Shown: positions 37,524-49,784 of the stretch, one piece after another | Position numbering within the stretch: the first letter of the stretch is position 1 | How the letters are laid out: each line of letters starts with the position of its first letter | Source: Arthrobacter sp. UNC362MFTsu5.1 | Lineage (GTDB): Bacteria; Actinomycetota; Actinomycetes; Actinomycetales; Micrococcaceae | DNA: 64,000 nt | Direction: 5' to 3' | NCBI RefSeq assembly: GCF_000685965.1 | Contig: NZ_JMLE01000001.1 | Coordinates: forward strand, 186,001-250,000 | Position numbers and translations under genes: made by a program | The notes under the pieces: model-generated | Told to the model about the DNA's origin: nothing | Seen by the model: the letters and a program-made list of their open reading frames with translations, nothing else | Databases searched by the model: none

Positions 37524-38044
37524 TGGACAACAAAGCCCTCACCCTGGTCATCACGCTGCCGCTCATCGCGCTCGTGCTGGCCATGATCGGCGCCGGCTGG
37601 CGGAGCCGCCTGCGGCGCCAGTCCGACGTCGAACAGTTGCCCGCGGTGCCGGCGGAACTGAGCCTGCCGCTTGCCGCGGCCGACGGCCAGTACGTCGCCA
37701 CCACCACGGCGGGGGACTGGCTGGACCGCATTGCCGTTCAAGGCCTGGGAATCCGCACCAACGCCGAACTGACCGTCCACCCCGAAGGCGTGCTGTTCGA
37801 GCGGTCAGGTGCCGGACCGGTCTTCATCCCGGCCGGCAGGCTCACCGGAGTCCGGCAGGACAGCGGCATGGCCGGCAAGTTCGTCGAGAAAGACGGACTC
37901 CTGGTGCTCAGCTGGACACTGGGCGGCCGTGAACTGGACACCGGATTCCGGACCCGGCGCGCCGCCGACAAACCGGCCATCCTCGACGCCTTTCAAGAAT
38001 TGATCTCCGCAGCCCCTCAGGCAGATGCCGATAGTGGAAAGTAA
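37523..38044 (+). CDS. PH-like-domain membrane protein of the pyrimidine operon, function unknown
   Basis: A 173-residue protein: one N-terminal transmembrane helix (about residues 5-25), a basic linker RSRLRRQ, then a beta-rich domain ([30 protein letters not shown]) that resembles a bacterial pleckstrin-homology fold. Start ATG 37523 overlaps the pyrC stop. I recall this position, between pyrC and carA, being kept in related actinobacteria. That suggests a role linked to pyrimidine metabolism, perhaps tethering the enzymes to the membrane, but no direct evidence is visible. Confidence 0.7.
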   Translation: MDNKALTLVITLPLIALVLAMIGAGWRSRLRRQSDVEQLPAVPAELSLPLAAADGQYVATTTAGDWLDRIAVQGLGIRTNAELTVHPEGVLFERSGAGPVFIPAGRLTGVRQDSGMAGKFVEKDGLLVLSWTLGGRELDTGFRTRRAADKPAILDAFQELISAAPQADADSGK

Positions 38045-38048
38045 CAAC

Positions 38049-39310
38049 GTGACAGAAACCCAAGTAACAGCAAACGCAGATACTGCACCTGAACAGGGAA
38101 CGTCGGCGCCCGCCGTGCTGGTGCTCGAGGACGGCCGCTTCTTCCGCGGCAGCAGCTACGGCGCCACCGGCACCGCCCTGGGCGAGGCGGTCTTCGCCAC
38201 CGGCATGACCGGCTACCAGGAGACCATCACCGATCCCTCCTACGCCCGCCAGCTGGTGGTCCAGACGGCACCGCACATCGGCAACACCGGCGTCAACGCC
38301 GACGACGCCGAGTCCCGCCGCATCTGGGTGGCCGGCTACATTGTCCGCGACGCTGCGCGCCGGCCCTCCAACTGGCGCTCCGAGCGGTCCCTCGACGACG
38401 AACTCGTGGAACAGGGCATTGTGGGCATTCAGGGCGTCGACACCCGGGCCATCACCCGGCACCTGCGCGAACACAAGACCATGCGCGCCGGGATCTTCTC
38501 CGGCGACGCGGCCCGGGCCACGGACAAGGAACTGCTCGACGCCGTACTGGCCAGCGCGCCGATGGAAGGCGCCCGCCTCGCCGAGGAAGTCAGTGTTGAC
38601 GAGGCCTACATCGTGGAACCGAAGGACTGGGGCTGGGACGGCGAGCCGCGCTTCAGCATCGCCGCAATCGACCTCGGCATCAAGCGCATGACCCCCATCC
38701 GCTTCGCCGAGCGCGGCGTCCGCGTCCACGTCCTGCCGGCGACGGCCACCCTGGCCGACGTGAAAGCGGTCAACCCGGACGGATTCTTCATGTCCAACGG
38801 TCCGGGCGACCCCGCCACGGCCGACAACCAGGTCAAGCTGCTCCGCTCGGTGCTGGACGAGAAACTTCCGTACTTCGGCATCTGCTTCGGCAACCAGATC
38901 CTGGGCCGGGCCCTCGGCTTCGGCACGTACAAGCTCCGCTACGGCCACCGCGGCATCAACCAGCCCGTGATGGACCGCCGCACCGGCAAGGTGGAGATCA
39001 CCTCGCAGAACCACGGCTTTGCCGTGGACGCCCCGCTCGACGGCGCCACCCAGGCCCCCGAGGAACGGTTCGGCCGCGTCGAGGTCAGCCATGTGAGCCT
39101 CAACGACGACGTCGTGGAAGGCCTTTCCTGCCTGGACATCCCCGCCTTCTCGGTGCAGTACCACCCCGAGGCCGCCGCCGGGCCGCACGATGCCGCCTAC
39201 CTTTTTGACCGCTTCATCGAGCTGATGGCGGACACCAAGAAGGCTGCCGCCCCCTCCGCTGGCGCCGACTCCAAAACTTCCACCGAATCCAAGACTGAGG
39301 ACAAGAAGTA

Positions 39311-39311
<1 letters not shown>
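38049..39311 (+). CDS. carA: Carbamoyl-phosphate synthase, small (glutaminase) subunit
   Basis: Supplies ammonia from glutamine to CarB. 420 residues from GTG 38049, which has GGAAAG upstream; an in-frame ATG at 38025 would overlap the previous gene. [22 protein letters not shown] sequence (here [17 protein letters not shown]) marks the N-terminal domain. [12 protein letters not shown] holds the nucleophile Cys and [11 protein letters not shown] the His/Glu of the class I amidotransferase triad. A Lys/Ser/Thr-rich tail ends the protein. The stop overlaps the carB start (TAATG). Confidence 0.96.
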
Positions 39312-42602
<3,291 letters not shown>

Positions 42603-42610
<8 letters not shown>

Positions 42611-43469
42611 GCAAGCGGCAGCAATGACGGCCGGCCGGGAGTCCTTCGGCTCCCGGCTCGGCCGGGCCATGGCGGACCGCGGTCCGCTGTGCGTGGGGAT
42701 CGATCCGCACCCGGCGCTGCTGAAGGCCTGGGGACTGAACGACGACGCCGCCGGCCTGGAGCGCTTCTCGCTCACGGTCGTGGAGGCAGTGGGTTCGCTC
42801 GCTGCCGCCGTGAAGCCGCAGGTGGCCCTCTACGAACGCCACGGCTCGGCCGGCATGGCCGTGCTGGAACGCACCCTCGCAGCGTCTGCCGATGCGGGCG
42901 TGCTGACCATCGCCGACGCCAAGCGCGGGGACATCGGCTCCACCATGGCAGCCTACGCCGACGCCTGGCTCCGGGACGGCTCTTCGCTGGCCGCGGATTC
43001 GGTGACCCTGAGCCCCTACCTGGGCTTCGAGTCGCTGCGCCCGGCCCTGGACCTTGCGGCCGAATACGGCCGCGGCGTCTTTGTCCTGGCCCTGACGTCC
43101 AACCCGGAAGGCGCCTCCGTCCAGCACGTCGGCGGCGCGGATTCCGTGGCCCGCCGGATCACCGAGGCGGCGGCTGCTGAAAATCTCCGCTACACGGGCG
43201 CGCTGGGCTCTGTGGGCCTGGTGGTTGGCGCCACCGTGGGTGGAGCGCTGGCGGACCTGCAACTGGACCTGGCGGCGGTACGCGGAATCATCCTCGCGCC
43301 GGGGCTCGGAGCCCAAGGCGCCACGGCCGCGGATCTGCGGGCAACGTTCGGTGCCGCCTATTCGCAGGTCCTGGGCACCTCAAGCCGGGACATCCTCTCC
43401 GGAGGGCCCTCCGTTGGCGGACTCCGGGAGACCGCCCTGCGCACCTTGGAGCCCCTGCTGACCAGCTGA
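42603..43469 (+). CDS. pyrF: Orotidine 5'-phosphate decarboxylase (type 2)
   Basis: Final step to UMP. 288 residues, matching the longer mycobacterial/myxococcal-type Pyr[13 protein letters not shown] opens the barrel, [20 protein letters not shown] carries the catalytic Lys/Asp set, and [16 protein letters not shown] the phosphate-binding end. Start ATG 42603 overlaps carB by 8 bp. No pyrE or pyrD is in the window. It is the last gene of the pyr operon. Confidence 0.95.
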
Positions 43470-43489
43470 TCCATCGATTTTCGCGTCCA

Positions 43490-43519
43490 TTGATTTCTGC
43501 GCCAGGCAAAGGGTAGGTT
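43490..43519 (+). promoter_or_regulatory. Promoter candidate for mihF-gmk-rpoZ
   Basis: TTGATT (43490-43495) and TAGGTT (43514-43519) are separated by 18 bp, in the 107-bp gap after pyrF. They lie 57 bp before the mihF start. Confidence 0.55.
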
Positions 43520-43576
43520 CAGAGGACTCCCGGGACCTTTGCCTTGGATCCGACCGACGATATCGGGGTGACTTGA

Positions 43577-43927
43577 GTGAGCCTGCGGCCCCTGACAGAC
43601 CAGGAACGCGCGGAAGCGCTGGGTAAGGCGGCGGCCGCCCGTGCGGCCCGGGCGGACGCCAAGGAACAGCTAAAGCTTGGAACGCTCACGGTGGCTGAAC
43701 TCCTCGCCTCCGGGGACGGTGATTCCGCCATCGCGCGGATGAAGGTTTCCGAGATGCTGGAGGCGTTCCCCGGTGTGGGCCGTGTCACGGCCGCTGCCAT
43801 CATGGACGAGCTGGGCATTGCCGTATCCCGCAGGCTGCGGGGGCTCGGCGTTCACCAGCGCCGGGCGCTGGTAGATTTTATGAACGAGAATCACGTCCAT
43901 CCGAACAACGCCCAAAGGAATATGTGA
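43577..43927 (+). CDS. mihF: Actinobacterial integration host factor (mIHF-type nucleoid protein)
   Basis: A 116-residue DNA-binding protein of the mycobacterial IHF group, unrelated to enteric IHF. The N-terminal half is an Ala/Arg/Lys helix ([20 protein letters not shown]). The C-terminal half is a helix-two-turn-helix ([20 protein letters not shown]) followed by [11 protein letters not shown]. Start GTG 43577 has GGGGTGA upstream. The stop overlaps the gmk start (ATGTGA), the mihF-gmk arrangement seen in mycobacteria and streptomycetes. Confidence 0.95.
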   Translation: MSLRPLTDQERAEALGKAAAARAARADAKEQLKLGTLTVAELLASGDGDSAIARMKVSEMLEAFPGVGRVTAAAIMDELGIAVSRRLRGLGVHQRRALVDFMNENHVHPNNAQRNM

Positions 43928-44496
43928 GCAAGAAACCGGGACTGACAGTCCTCGCCGGCCCGACGGCTGTTGGTAAAGGCACCGTGTCCACCTACATCCG
44001 GGACAACTATCCCGAAGTCTGGCTTTCCGTCTCGGCCACCACCCGGGCTCCGCGCCCGGGGGAGCAGGACGGCGTTCACTACTTCTTCAAGTCGGCCGAG
44101 GAATTCGACGCCCTGGTGGCCGACGGCGAACTGCTCGAATGGGCCGTGGTCCACGGCCGCAACCGGTACGGCACGCTGCGCAGCACCGTGGACGCGGCCA
44201 TCGCCGATGGCCGTTCGGTGCTGCTGGAGATTGACCTGCAGGGCGCGCGCCAGGTCAAGCAGGCCGTCCCGGAAGCCCAATTCGTGTTCCTCGCCCCGCC
44301 TACCTGGGAGGAAATGGTCCGCCGCCTGGTGGGCCGCGGCACGGAATCAGCCGAGGAACAGCAGCAGAGACTGGAAACCGCTAAACTAGAACTTGCCGCT
44401 GAGCCGGAGTTCGATCACACCGTCATCAATGATGACGTTCGACGCGCAGCGGACGAGCTTGTTTCACTCATGGGGCTGACCCCGCACCCGCACTAG
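43924..44496 (+). CDS. gmk: Guanylate kinase
   Basis: Phosphorylates GMP to GDP; 190 residues. P-loop [10 protein letters not shown], the GMP-binding [20 protein letters not shown], and [20 protein letters not shown] are visible. Start GTG 43924 lies within the mihF stop overlap, so translation is probably coupled. rpoZ follows 39 bp on. Confidence 0.96.
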   Translation: MSKKPGLTVLAGPTAVGKGTVSTYIRDNYPEVWLSVSATTRAPRPGEQDGVHYFFKSAEEFDALVADGELLEWAVVHGRNRYGTLRSTVDAAIADGRSVLLEIDLQGARQVKQAVPEAQFVFLAPPTWEEMVRRLVGRGTESAEEQQQRLETAKLELAAEPEFDHTVINDDVRRAADELVSLMGLTPHPH

Positions 44497-44535
44497 CCGC
44501 AGGGTCGGATCGGCCCGTTAGAATTTGGAGAATTC

Positions 44536-44796
44536 GTGTCCACGAACCTTGAAGGCATCATCAACCCGCCGATCGACGAGCTGCTGAAGGCAGCTGATTC
44601 CAAGTACGGCCTGGTGATCTTCGGTGCCAAGCGTGCACGTCAGATCAACGCATACTACGCCCAGCTGCACGAGGGCCTGTTCGAATACGTTGGCCCGCTG
44701 GTCGACACCAAGCTGAACGAGAAGTCGCTGTCCATCGCCCTGCGCGAAATCAACGAAGGCAAGCTCGTTTCCACGCCGATCGAACCCGCAGAGTAG
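44536..44796 (+). CDS. rpoZ: RNA polymerase omega subunit
   Basis: An 86-residue omega subunit that helps RNA polymerase assembly. [20 protein letters not shown] matches the actinobacterial form and [14 protein letters not shown] the conserved helix that grips beta prime. Start GTG 44536 follows GGAG. It lies between gmk and coaBC as in many bacteria. Confidence 0.96.
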   Translation: MSTNLEGIINPPIDELLKAADSKYGLVIFGAKRARQINAYYAQLHEGLFEYVGPLVDTKLNEKSLSIALREINEGKLVSTPIEPAE

Positions 44797-44836
44797 ATCT
44801 CCTTACACAAAAAGACTGCCTGTTGACGGAGGTCAC

Positions 44837-46072
44837 GTGCGCATAGTCCTCGGAGTCGGGGGAGGGATTGCCGCCTACAAGGTGGCATCGCTCCTCCGGC
44901 TTTTTACTGAAGCCGGACACAACGTCACGGTGATCCCCACGGAGGCGGCCAACCGCTTTGTTGGCGTGGCCACCTGGGAAGCCCTGTCCGGGAACCCGGT
45001 CAGCAACAGCGTCTTCGACGACGTTCCGTCGGTCAACCATGTACGCCTGGGTCATGAGGCGGACCTCATCGTGGTGGCCCCGGCCACGGCGGACCTCCTG
45101 GCGCGTGCCGCCGGCGGCCATGCCAACGACCTCCTCACCAACACTCTCCTGATGGCCAGCGGCCCGGTGCTGATGGCCCCTGCCATGCACACCGAAATGT
45201 GGCTGCACGCTGCCACCCAGGCCAATGTGGAAACGCTGCGCAGCCGGGGCGTAACGGTCCTTGAACCCGCCAGCGGCCGGCTCACCGGCTCCGACTCAGG
45301 CCCCGGCCGGCTGCCGGAGCCCGAGGCCATCTTTGCCGCCGCGCTGGCCCTGATGCAGGGCAACGCCGTTCCCGGGCAGCTGCCGCTTGCCGGGCGCACC
45401 GTCACCATCAGCGCGGGCGGCACACGGGAACCGCTGGACCCGGTACGGTTCCTCGGCAACCGCTCGTCCGGAAAACAGGGAGTGGCACTTGCCGTGGCAG
45501 CCCGCGACGCGGGCGCGAGCGTCCGGCTGCTGGCCGCCCACATGGACGTACCGGCTCCTGCCGGCGTCGAAGTGGTCCGGGTCGAAACTGCGCTGCAGCT
45601 CCGGGAAGCGGCGCTGCGCGCGGCAGCCGATTCCGACGTCGTCATCATGGCTGCCGCCGTGGCGGACTTCCGGCCCGCCGAGGTGTCGGACACCAAGATC
45701 AAGAAGCGGGATGACACCGCCGATCCAGTGATCAACCTGCTCCGCAACCCGGACATCCTGCACGAACTCGTGGAGGTCCGCGCGGCGGGCAGGCCCGGTC
45801 AGCTGATTGTGGGTTTTGCCGCGGAAACCGGCGACGCCGAGGGGGACGTGCTGGACCACGCCGAGGCCAAACTCCGAAAGAAGGGTTGCGACCTGCTGGT
45901 GGTCAACCACGTGGGCGAGGGCCTGGTGTTCGGCCAGGACAACAACTCCGTGGTCATCCTTTCCCGCACCGGCTCCGAACCACAATCGGCATCCGGCTCG
46001 AAGGACGAAGTTGCGGCGGCCGTCATTGACCGCATCAGCTCCGAGTTGAGCCGCGTATTCCCACGAGCTTGA
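44837..46072 (+). CDS. coaBC: Bifunctional phosphopantothenoylcysteine decarboxylase/synthetase
   Basis: Two steps of coenzyme A synthesis. The N-terminal CoaC flavoprotein half (GVGGGIAAYKVASLLRLFTE, PAMHTEMW) binds FMN. The C-terminal CoaB half (SAGGTREPLDPVRFLGNRSS, AAVADFRPAE, KLKK-like KIKKRDD) makes 4'-phosphopantothenoyl-cysteine with CTP. 411 residues. Start GTG 44837 has GGAGG close by. Its stop is 80 bp before metK. Confidence 0.96.
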   Translation: MRIVLGVGGGIAAYKVASLLRLFTEAGHNVTVIPTEAANRFVGVATWEALSGNPVSNSVFDDVPSVNHVRLGHEADLIVVAPATADLLARAAGGHANDLLTNTLLMASGPVLMAPAMHTEMWLHAATQANVETLRSRGVTVLEPASGRLTGSDSGPGRLPEPEAIFAAALALMQGNAVPGQLPLAGRTVTISAGGTREPLDPVRFLGNRSSGKQGVALAVAARDAGASVRLLAAHMDVPAPAGVEVVRVETALQLREAALRAAADSDVVIMAAAVADFRPAEVSDTKIKKRDDTADPVINLLRNPDILHELVEVRAAGRPGQLIVGFAAETGDAEGDVLDHAEAKLRKKGCDLLVVNHVGEGLVFGQDNNSVVILSRTGSEPQSASGSKDEVAAAVIDRISSELSRVFPRA

Positions 46073-46078
46073 AAGGCC

Positions 46079-46123
46079 GGCGTGTGCAAGGCCTCCTTAG
46101 CAGGGGGACACATGCCGAGGCCT
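46079..46123 (+). other. Structured RNA element between coaBC and metK
   Basis: Two exclusive pairings are possible. GGCGTGTG (46079-46086) with CACATGCC (46109-46116) encloses CCTCC (46092-46096) with GGGGG (46103-46107). Alternatively AGGCCTC (46089-46095) pairs with GAGGCCT (46117-46123). No T-run follows. It may be a coaBC terminator without a U-tract or a metK leader element. TAAGGT (46141-46146), six bases before the metK GTG, could instead be a leaderless -10 box, in which case the element would not be in the metK mRNA. Confidence 0.4.
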
Positions 46124-46152
46124 GACCGATTCCCAACCAGTAAGGTAGTTGA

Positions 46153-47388
46153 GTGACTTTACCGCTGCACATTCCCGCATCCCATGGCGCGACGCCGCCA
46201 TCCCTTCGTCTCTTCACGTCGGAGTCCGTGACTGAAGGCCATCCGGACAAGATTTGCGACCAGATCAGCGATGCGATCCTGGATGCCCTGCTGGCGAAGG
46301 ACCCCGAGTCCCGCGTGGCAGTGGAGACGCTGGCCACCACCGGACTGGTGCACGTAGCGGGCGAAGTCACCACAGACGCCTACGTGGAGATCCCGCAGAT
46401 CGTGCGGGAGACCATCCTGGGGATCGGCTACGACTCCTCGGCCAACGGGTTTGACGGTGCACGCTGCGGCGTCTCCGTCTCCATCGGCCAGCAGTCCAAC
46501 GACATTGCCGGCGGCGTGTTCAACTCCCTGGAAGCCCGCGAAGGCCGCCAGGAAGACGACTACGACCTCCAAGGCGCCGGCGACCAGGGCCTCATGTTCG
46601 GCTACGCCAGCGACGAGACGCCGTCCTACATGCCCGTGCCGATCTGGATTGCGCACCGCCTCTCAGAGCGCCTCACCGAAGTGCGCAAGAACGGCGAGCT
46701 TCCCTACCTCCGCCCGGACGGCAAGACCCAGGCCACGATCGGCTACGACCGCGACCGGCCGGTCTCCGTCGAAACCATCGTGATCTCCAGCCAGCACGCG
46801 GAGGGCGCCAGCCTCGAGCAGCTGCGCGCCGACCTTGCCACGCATGTGATTGACCCGGTGCTGGCGGCAGCCAACCTGGACATCTCGCGTACCCGCAACA
46901 TCCTCAACCCCGCCGGAGCGTTCGTGATCGGCGGCCCCGTGGGCGACGCCGGCCTGACCGGCCGCAAGATCATCGTGGACACCTACGGCGGCATGGCGCG
47001 CCACGGCGGCGGTGCCTTCTCCGGCAAGGATCCGTCCAAGGTTGACCGCTCCGCGGCCTACGCGATGCGCTGGGTGGCCAAGAACGTGGTCGCTGCCGGA
47101 CTTGCCAAGCGGGCCGAGATCCAGATTGCCTACGCCATCGGCCAGGCACGGCCCGTGGGCACGTATGTCGAGACCTTCGGCACGGAAACGGTGGATCCCG
47201 AGCGCATCAGCGCGGCTATTTCGGAAATCTTCGACCTCCGTCCGCGTGCGATCATCGATGCGCTGGACCTCAAGCGGCCCATCTACGCAAAGACTGCTGC
47301 GCACGGACACTTCGGCCGCGACGATCCCGACTTCACCTGGGAACGCCTTGACCGCGTGGATGACCTCAAGGCTTTCTTCAACGCCTGA
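46153..47388 (+). CDS. metK: S-adenosylmethionine synthase
   Basis: Makes SAM from methionine and ATP; 411 residues. [20 protein letters not shown] is the N-terminal active-site stretch, [12 protein letters not shown] signature 1, and [19 protein letters not shown] signature 2. Start GTG 46153 has AAGG eight bases upstream. The first 20 residues before RLFTSESV are a little longer than usual. A strong terminator follows. Confidence 0.97.
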   Translation: MTLPLHIPASHGATPPSLRLFTSESVTEGHPDKICDQISDAILDALLAKDPESRVAVETLATTGLVHVAGEVTTDAYVEIPQIVRETILGIGYDSSANGFDGARCGVSVSIGQQSNDIAGGVFNSLEAREGRQEDDYDLQGAGDQGLMFGYASDETPSYMPVPIWIAHRLSERLTEVRKNGELPYLRPDGKTQATIGYDRDRPVSVETIVISSQHAEGASLEQLRADLATHVIDPVLAAANLDISRTRNILNPAGAFVIGGPVGDAGLTGRKIIVDTYGGMARHGGGAFSGKDPSKVDRSAAYAMRWVAKNVVAAGLAKRAEIQIAYAIGQARPVGTYVETFGTETVDPERISAAISEIFDLRPRAIIDALDLKRPIYAKTAAHGHFGRDDPDFTWERLDRVDDLKAFFNA

Positions 47389-47429
47389 GGGCCGCCACCG
47401 GAGTCAATGTCGGTGCCGTGTGTTTGGCT

Positions 47430-47462
47430 GTAGCAGGGCCCCCGTTCGGGCGGCCCTGCTAC
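47430..47462 (+). terminator. Hairpin terminator after metK
   Basis: GTAGCAGGGCC (47430-47440) pairs perfectly with GGCCCTGCTAC (47452-47462), with further CCC/GGG pairing inside the loop. The following sequence has only a short T-run. Confidence 0.82.
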
Positions 47463-47680
47463 TGTGCTTTCCGGCTGGTGGAGCATTGCTCCACCGCGCC
47501 GGACCCATGACCACCACAACTGGCAGATGCTGAACGGAGACTGGTCCCATCGCTTCCTTTCCCGGTGAGGCAGCCGCCGCCGAAGAACCCCTCCAGCTGT
47601 CGCTCCTCCAGGGGTTCCCGGCCGCCCGGACGCAGTCTTCCGGCGGTCCTCCGCTCGCGGCGTCGCTGCCCGTAGCCAGA

Positions 47681-49702
47681 GTGCTCATCGAATCCTCACT
47701 GCCGCATCTGGACCGGCCCTTCGACTACAGCGTGCCGGCCTCGGTCGACGACGCCGCGCAGCCGGGTGTGCGGGTCAAGGTCAAATTCAACGGCCAGGAG
47801 CTCAGCGGCTACATCCTTGACAGGGTGGCTGATTCCGACGCCGGGCACGTGCTCGTACCGCTCCATAAAGTCGTGTCTGCCGTGCAGGTCCTCACGCCGG
47901 AAATGGCCGCGCTGGCCGGCACTGTGGCAGCCCGCTACGCCGGAACCGTCAGCGACGTCCTGCGCGTGGCCATCCCGCCGCGGGTTGCCAAGCTTGAGAA
48001 GGAGCTGGCCACCGAGGGAAAGCTCTCCGCAAGCCCTCAAATGACGGAAGCCGCTGCGGACGCGGAGCCGGAGGCGTCCCGCATTCCACACCCACCCGGG
48101 AACTGGTCCCGCTACGTCAACGGGACGGCCTTCCTCCGGCACCTCGCTGCGGGCGAGTCGCCGCGCGCGGTGCTAAGCGCGCTCCAGGGTTTCGGCCCTG
48201 CCGGCTGGCCCGAGCTCATTGCCGAAGCCGTGGCGGCCGTCCGTGCCGCGGGCCGTGGCGCGGTGGTGGTGGTTCCGGACCAACGCGACCTGGACCGCGT
48301 CGAGGCCGCCCTGGCGCGGCTGCTTCCCCGGGAAGACATCGCCCGGCTCACTGCCGACGACGGGCCGACGCCCCGCTACCGCAGCTACCTGCGGGTGTTG
48401 ACCGGGAACGCGGGCGTCGCGGTCGGCACCCGCTCTGCGGCCTATGCCCCCGTGCACAACCTTGGCCTGGTGGTGTGCTGGGACGACGGCGACGACCTCC
48501 ACATCGAGCAGCGGTCGCCCTACGCCCACACCAGGGAGGTCCTGCTCCTGCGCGCGGAGCAGGAGGGCGCAGCGTGCCTGCTGGCGGCGCACACCCGCAG
48601 CACCGAACTGCAGCGCCTGGTGGACGCAGGCTGGGCCCGGACCGTGGAAGCCGCCCGCCCGGAGGTCCGGAGGACTGTACCGCGTGTCCTGAACACCGCG
48701 GACAGCTTTGAACAGGAACGCGACCCCCTCGCCCGGATCGCCAGGCTGCCGGGGGCGGCCTGGCGCGCCGCCAAGGAAGGCCTGGAACGCGGCCCCGTCC
48801 TGGTGCAGGTGGCCCGCGCCGGCTATGCGCCCTCGCTGGTCTGCGACTCCTGCCGGGAACCTGCCCGGTGCACGGCCTGCAGCGGGCCCCTGGCTATTGC
48901 CGGCGCCGCCGGATCGTCCGCCGTACCGCAGTGCCGCTGGTGTTCCGCGCCGGCGCCGGCCTGGCGCTGCAGCCACTGCACCAGCCCCAGGCTCCGCCGC
49001 TCCGCCACCGGTGTGCTGCGGACCGCGGAGGAGCTGGGCCGGGCGTTCCCGGGCAAACCCGTCATCACGTCGTCGGGCGACCACGTCAAAGCCACCGTCC
49101 CGGACACAAGAGCCCTCGTAGTGGCCACCGTGGGAGCGGAACCTGTGGCGGCTGGCGGCTATGCCGCCGCACTGCTGCTGGATGGGGACTCCTTGCTGCG
49201 CCGGGAAAACCTCCGCGCAGGGGAGGACGCCGTACGGCGCTGGTTCAACGCCGCGGCCCTCGTCAAGCCTGCCGCTGAGGGGGGCCTCGTGGTGATCACC
49301 GCGGACGACGCCGCCGGGGTGGGCGCGCTGCTTCGCTGGGACGCCAGCGGGTATGCGCAGCGCGAATTGTCATTGCGGCAGGAGCTCCAGCTGCCCCCGG
49401 CGGTGCGGGTTGCCTCGGTGACCGGCGGCCGGACCGCCGTCGGGCACTTCACCGAGGCCATTGAGCAGAGCCTGGCCCGGCAGGGCATTACCCTGCGCAT
49501 GGCTGGTCCGGCGCCCGTGGTGCTGTCGAATGCACGGGCAGCCAGGCAGGAGGCCGGCGAGGACGTCCGGACGCTGCTGTTCATTCCCTATGCACAGGCG
49601 GCGGAAGCAACGCGTGCGATGCGGGCCGTCAAGGCCGCGGCGGCGGCACGACGCAGCGACGATCCCGTCCAGCTCCGGCTTGACGGCGTGGACGTGCTCT
49701 AG
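47681..49702 (+). CDS. priA: PriA-like primosomal protein N' with degenerate helicase motor
   Basis: Replication-restart protein. From GTG 47681 it has 673 residues: a 3'-DNA-binding domain (PFDYSVPASVDDAAQPGVRV), a helicase-like core, and a zinc-binding module (CDSC, CTAC, CRWC, CSHC pairs). The core lacks a recognisable Walker A: the place of G-x-T-G-S-G-K-T reads GFGPAGW, and the DEEH position reads WDDGDD. Loss of the motor is typical of actinobacterial PriA. GTG 47681 has no ribosome site, and codon-like sequence continues upstream without an ATG/GTG/TTG start to a stop at 47531, so the true N-terminus may lie up to 44 codons earlier (see findings). The stop is secure. Confidence 0.85.
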   Translation: MLIESSLPHLDRPFDYSVPASVDDAAQPGVRVKVKFNGQELSGYILDRVADSDAGHVLVPLHKVVSAVQVLTPEMAALAGTVAARYAGTVSDVLRVAIPPRVAKLEKELATEGKLSASPQMTEAAADAEPEASRIPHPPGNWSRYVNGTAFLRHLAAGESPRAVLSALQGFGPAGWPELIAEAVAAVRAAGRGAVVVVPDQRDLDRVEAALARLLPREDIARLTADDGPTPRYRSYLRVLTGNAGVAVGTRSAAYAPVHNLGLVVCWDDGDDLHIEQRSPYAHTREVLLLRAEQEGAACLLAAHTRSTELQRLVDAGWARTVEAARPEVRRTVPRVLNTADSFEQERDPLARIARLPGAAWRAAKEGLERGPVLVQVARAGYAPSLVCDSCREPARCTACSGPLAIAGAAGSSAVPQCRWCSAPAPAWRCSHCTSPRLRRSATGVLRTAEELGRAFPGKPVITSSGDHVKATVPDTRALVVATVGAEPVAAGGYAAALLLDGDSLLRRENLRAGEDAVRRWFNAAALVKPAAEGGLVVITADDAAGVGALLRWDASGYAQRELSLRQELQLPPAVRVASVTGGRTAVGHFTEAIEQSLARQGITLRMAGPAPVVLSNARAARQEAGEDVRTLLFIPYAQAAEATRAMRAVKAAAAARRSDDPVQLRLDGVDVL

Positions 49703-49784
49703 CTGATGTGCTCCAGCCGACGTGCCCTGGTTGTGTCCCGGCTGACGGCGAACTGCGGCTAAGGAGCTTCCGCCGGGGCCGGCC

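Noticed and set aside
46073..46152. A known SAM riboswitch before metK
   Set aside because: The pairing pattern and conserved bases of the SAM classes I know were not found; only an unassigned structure is reported.
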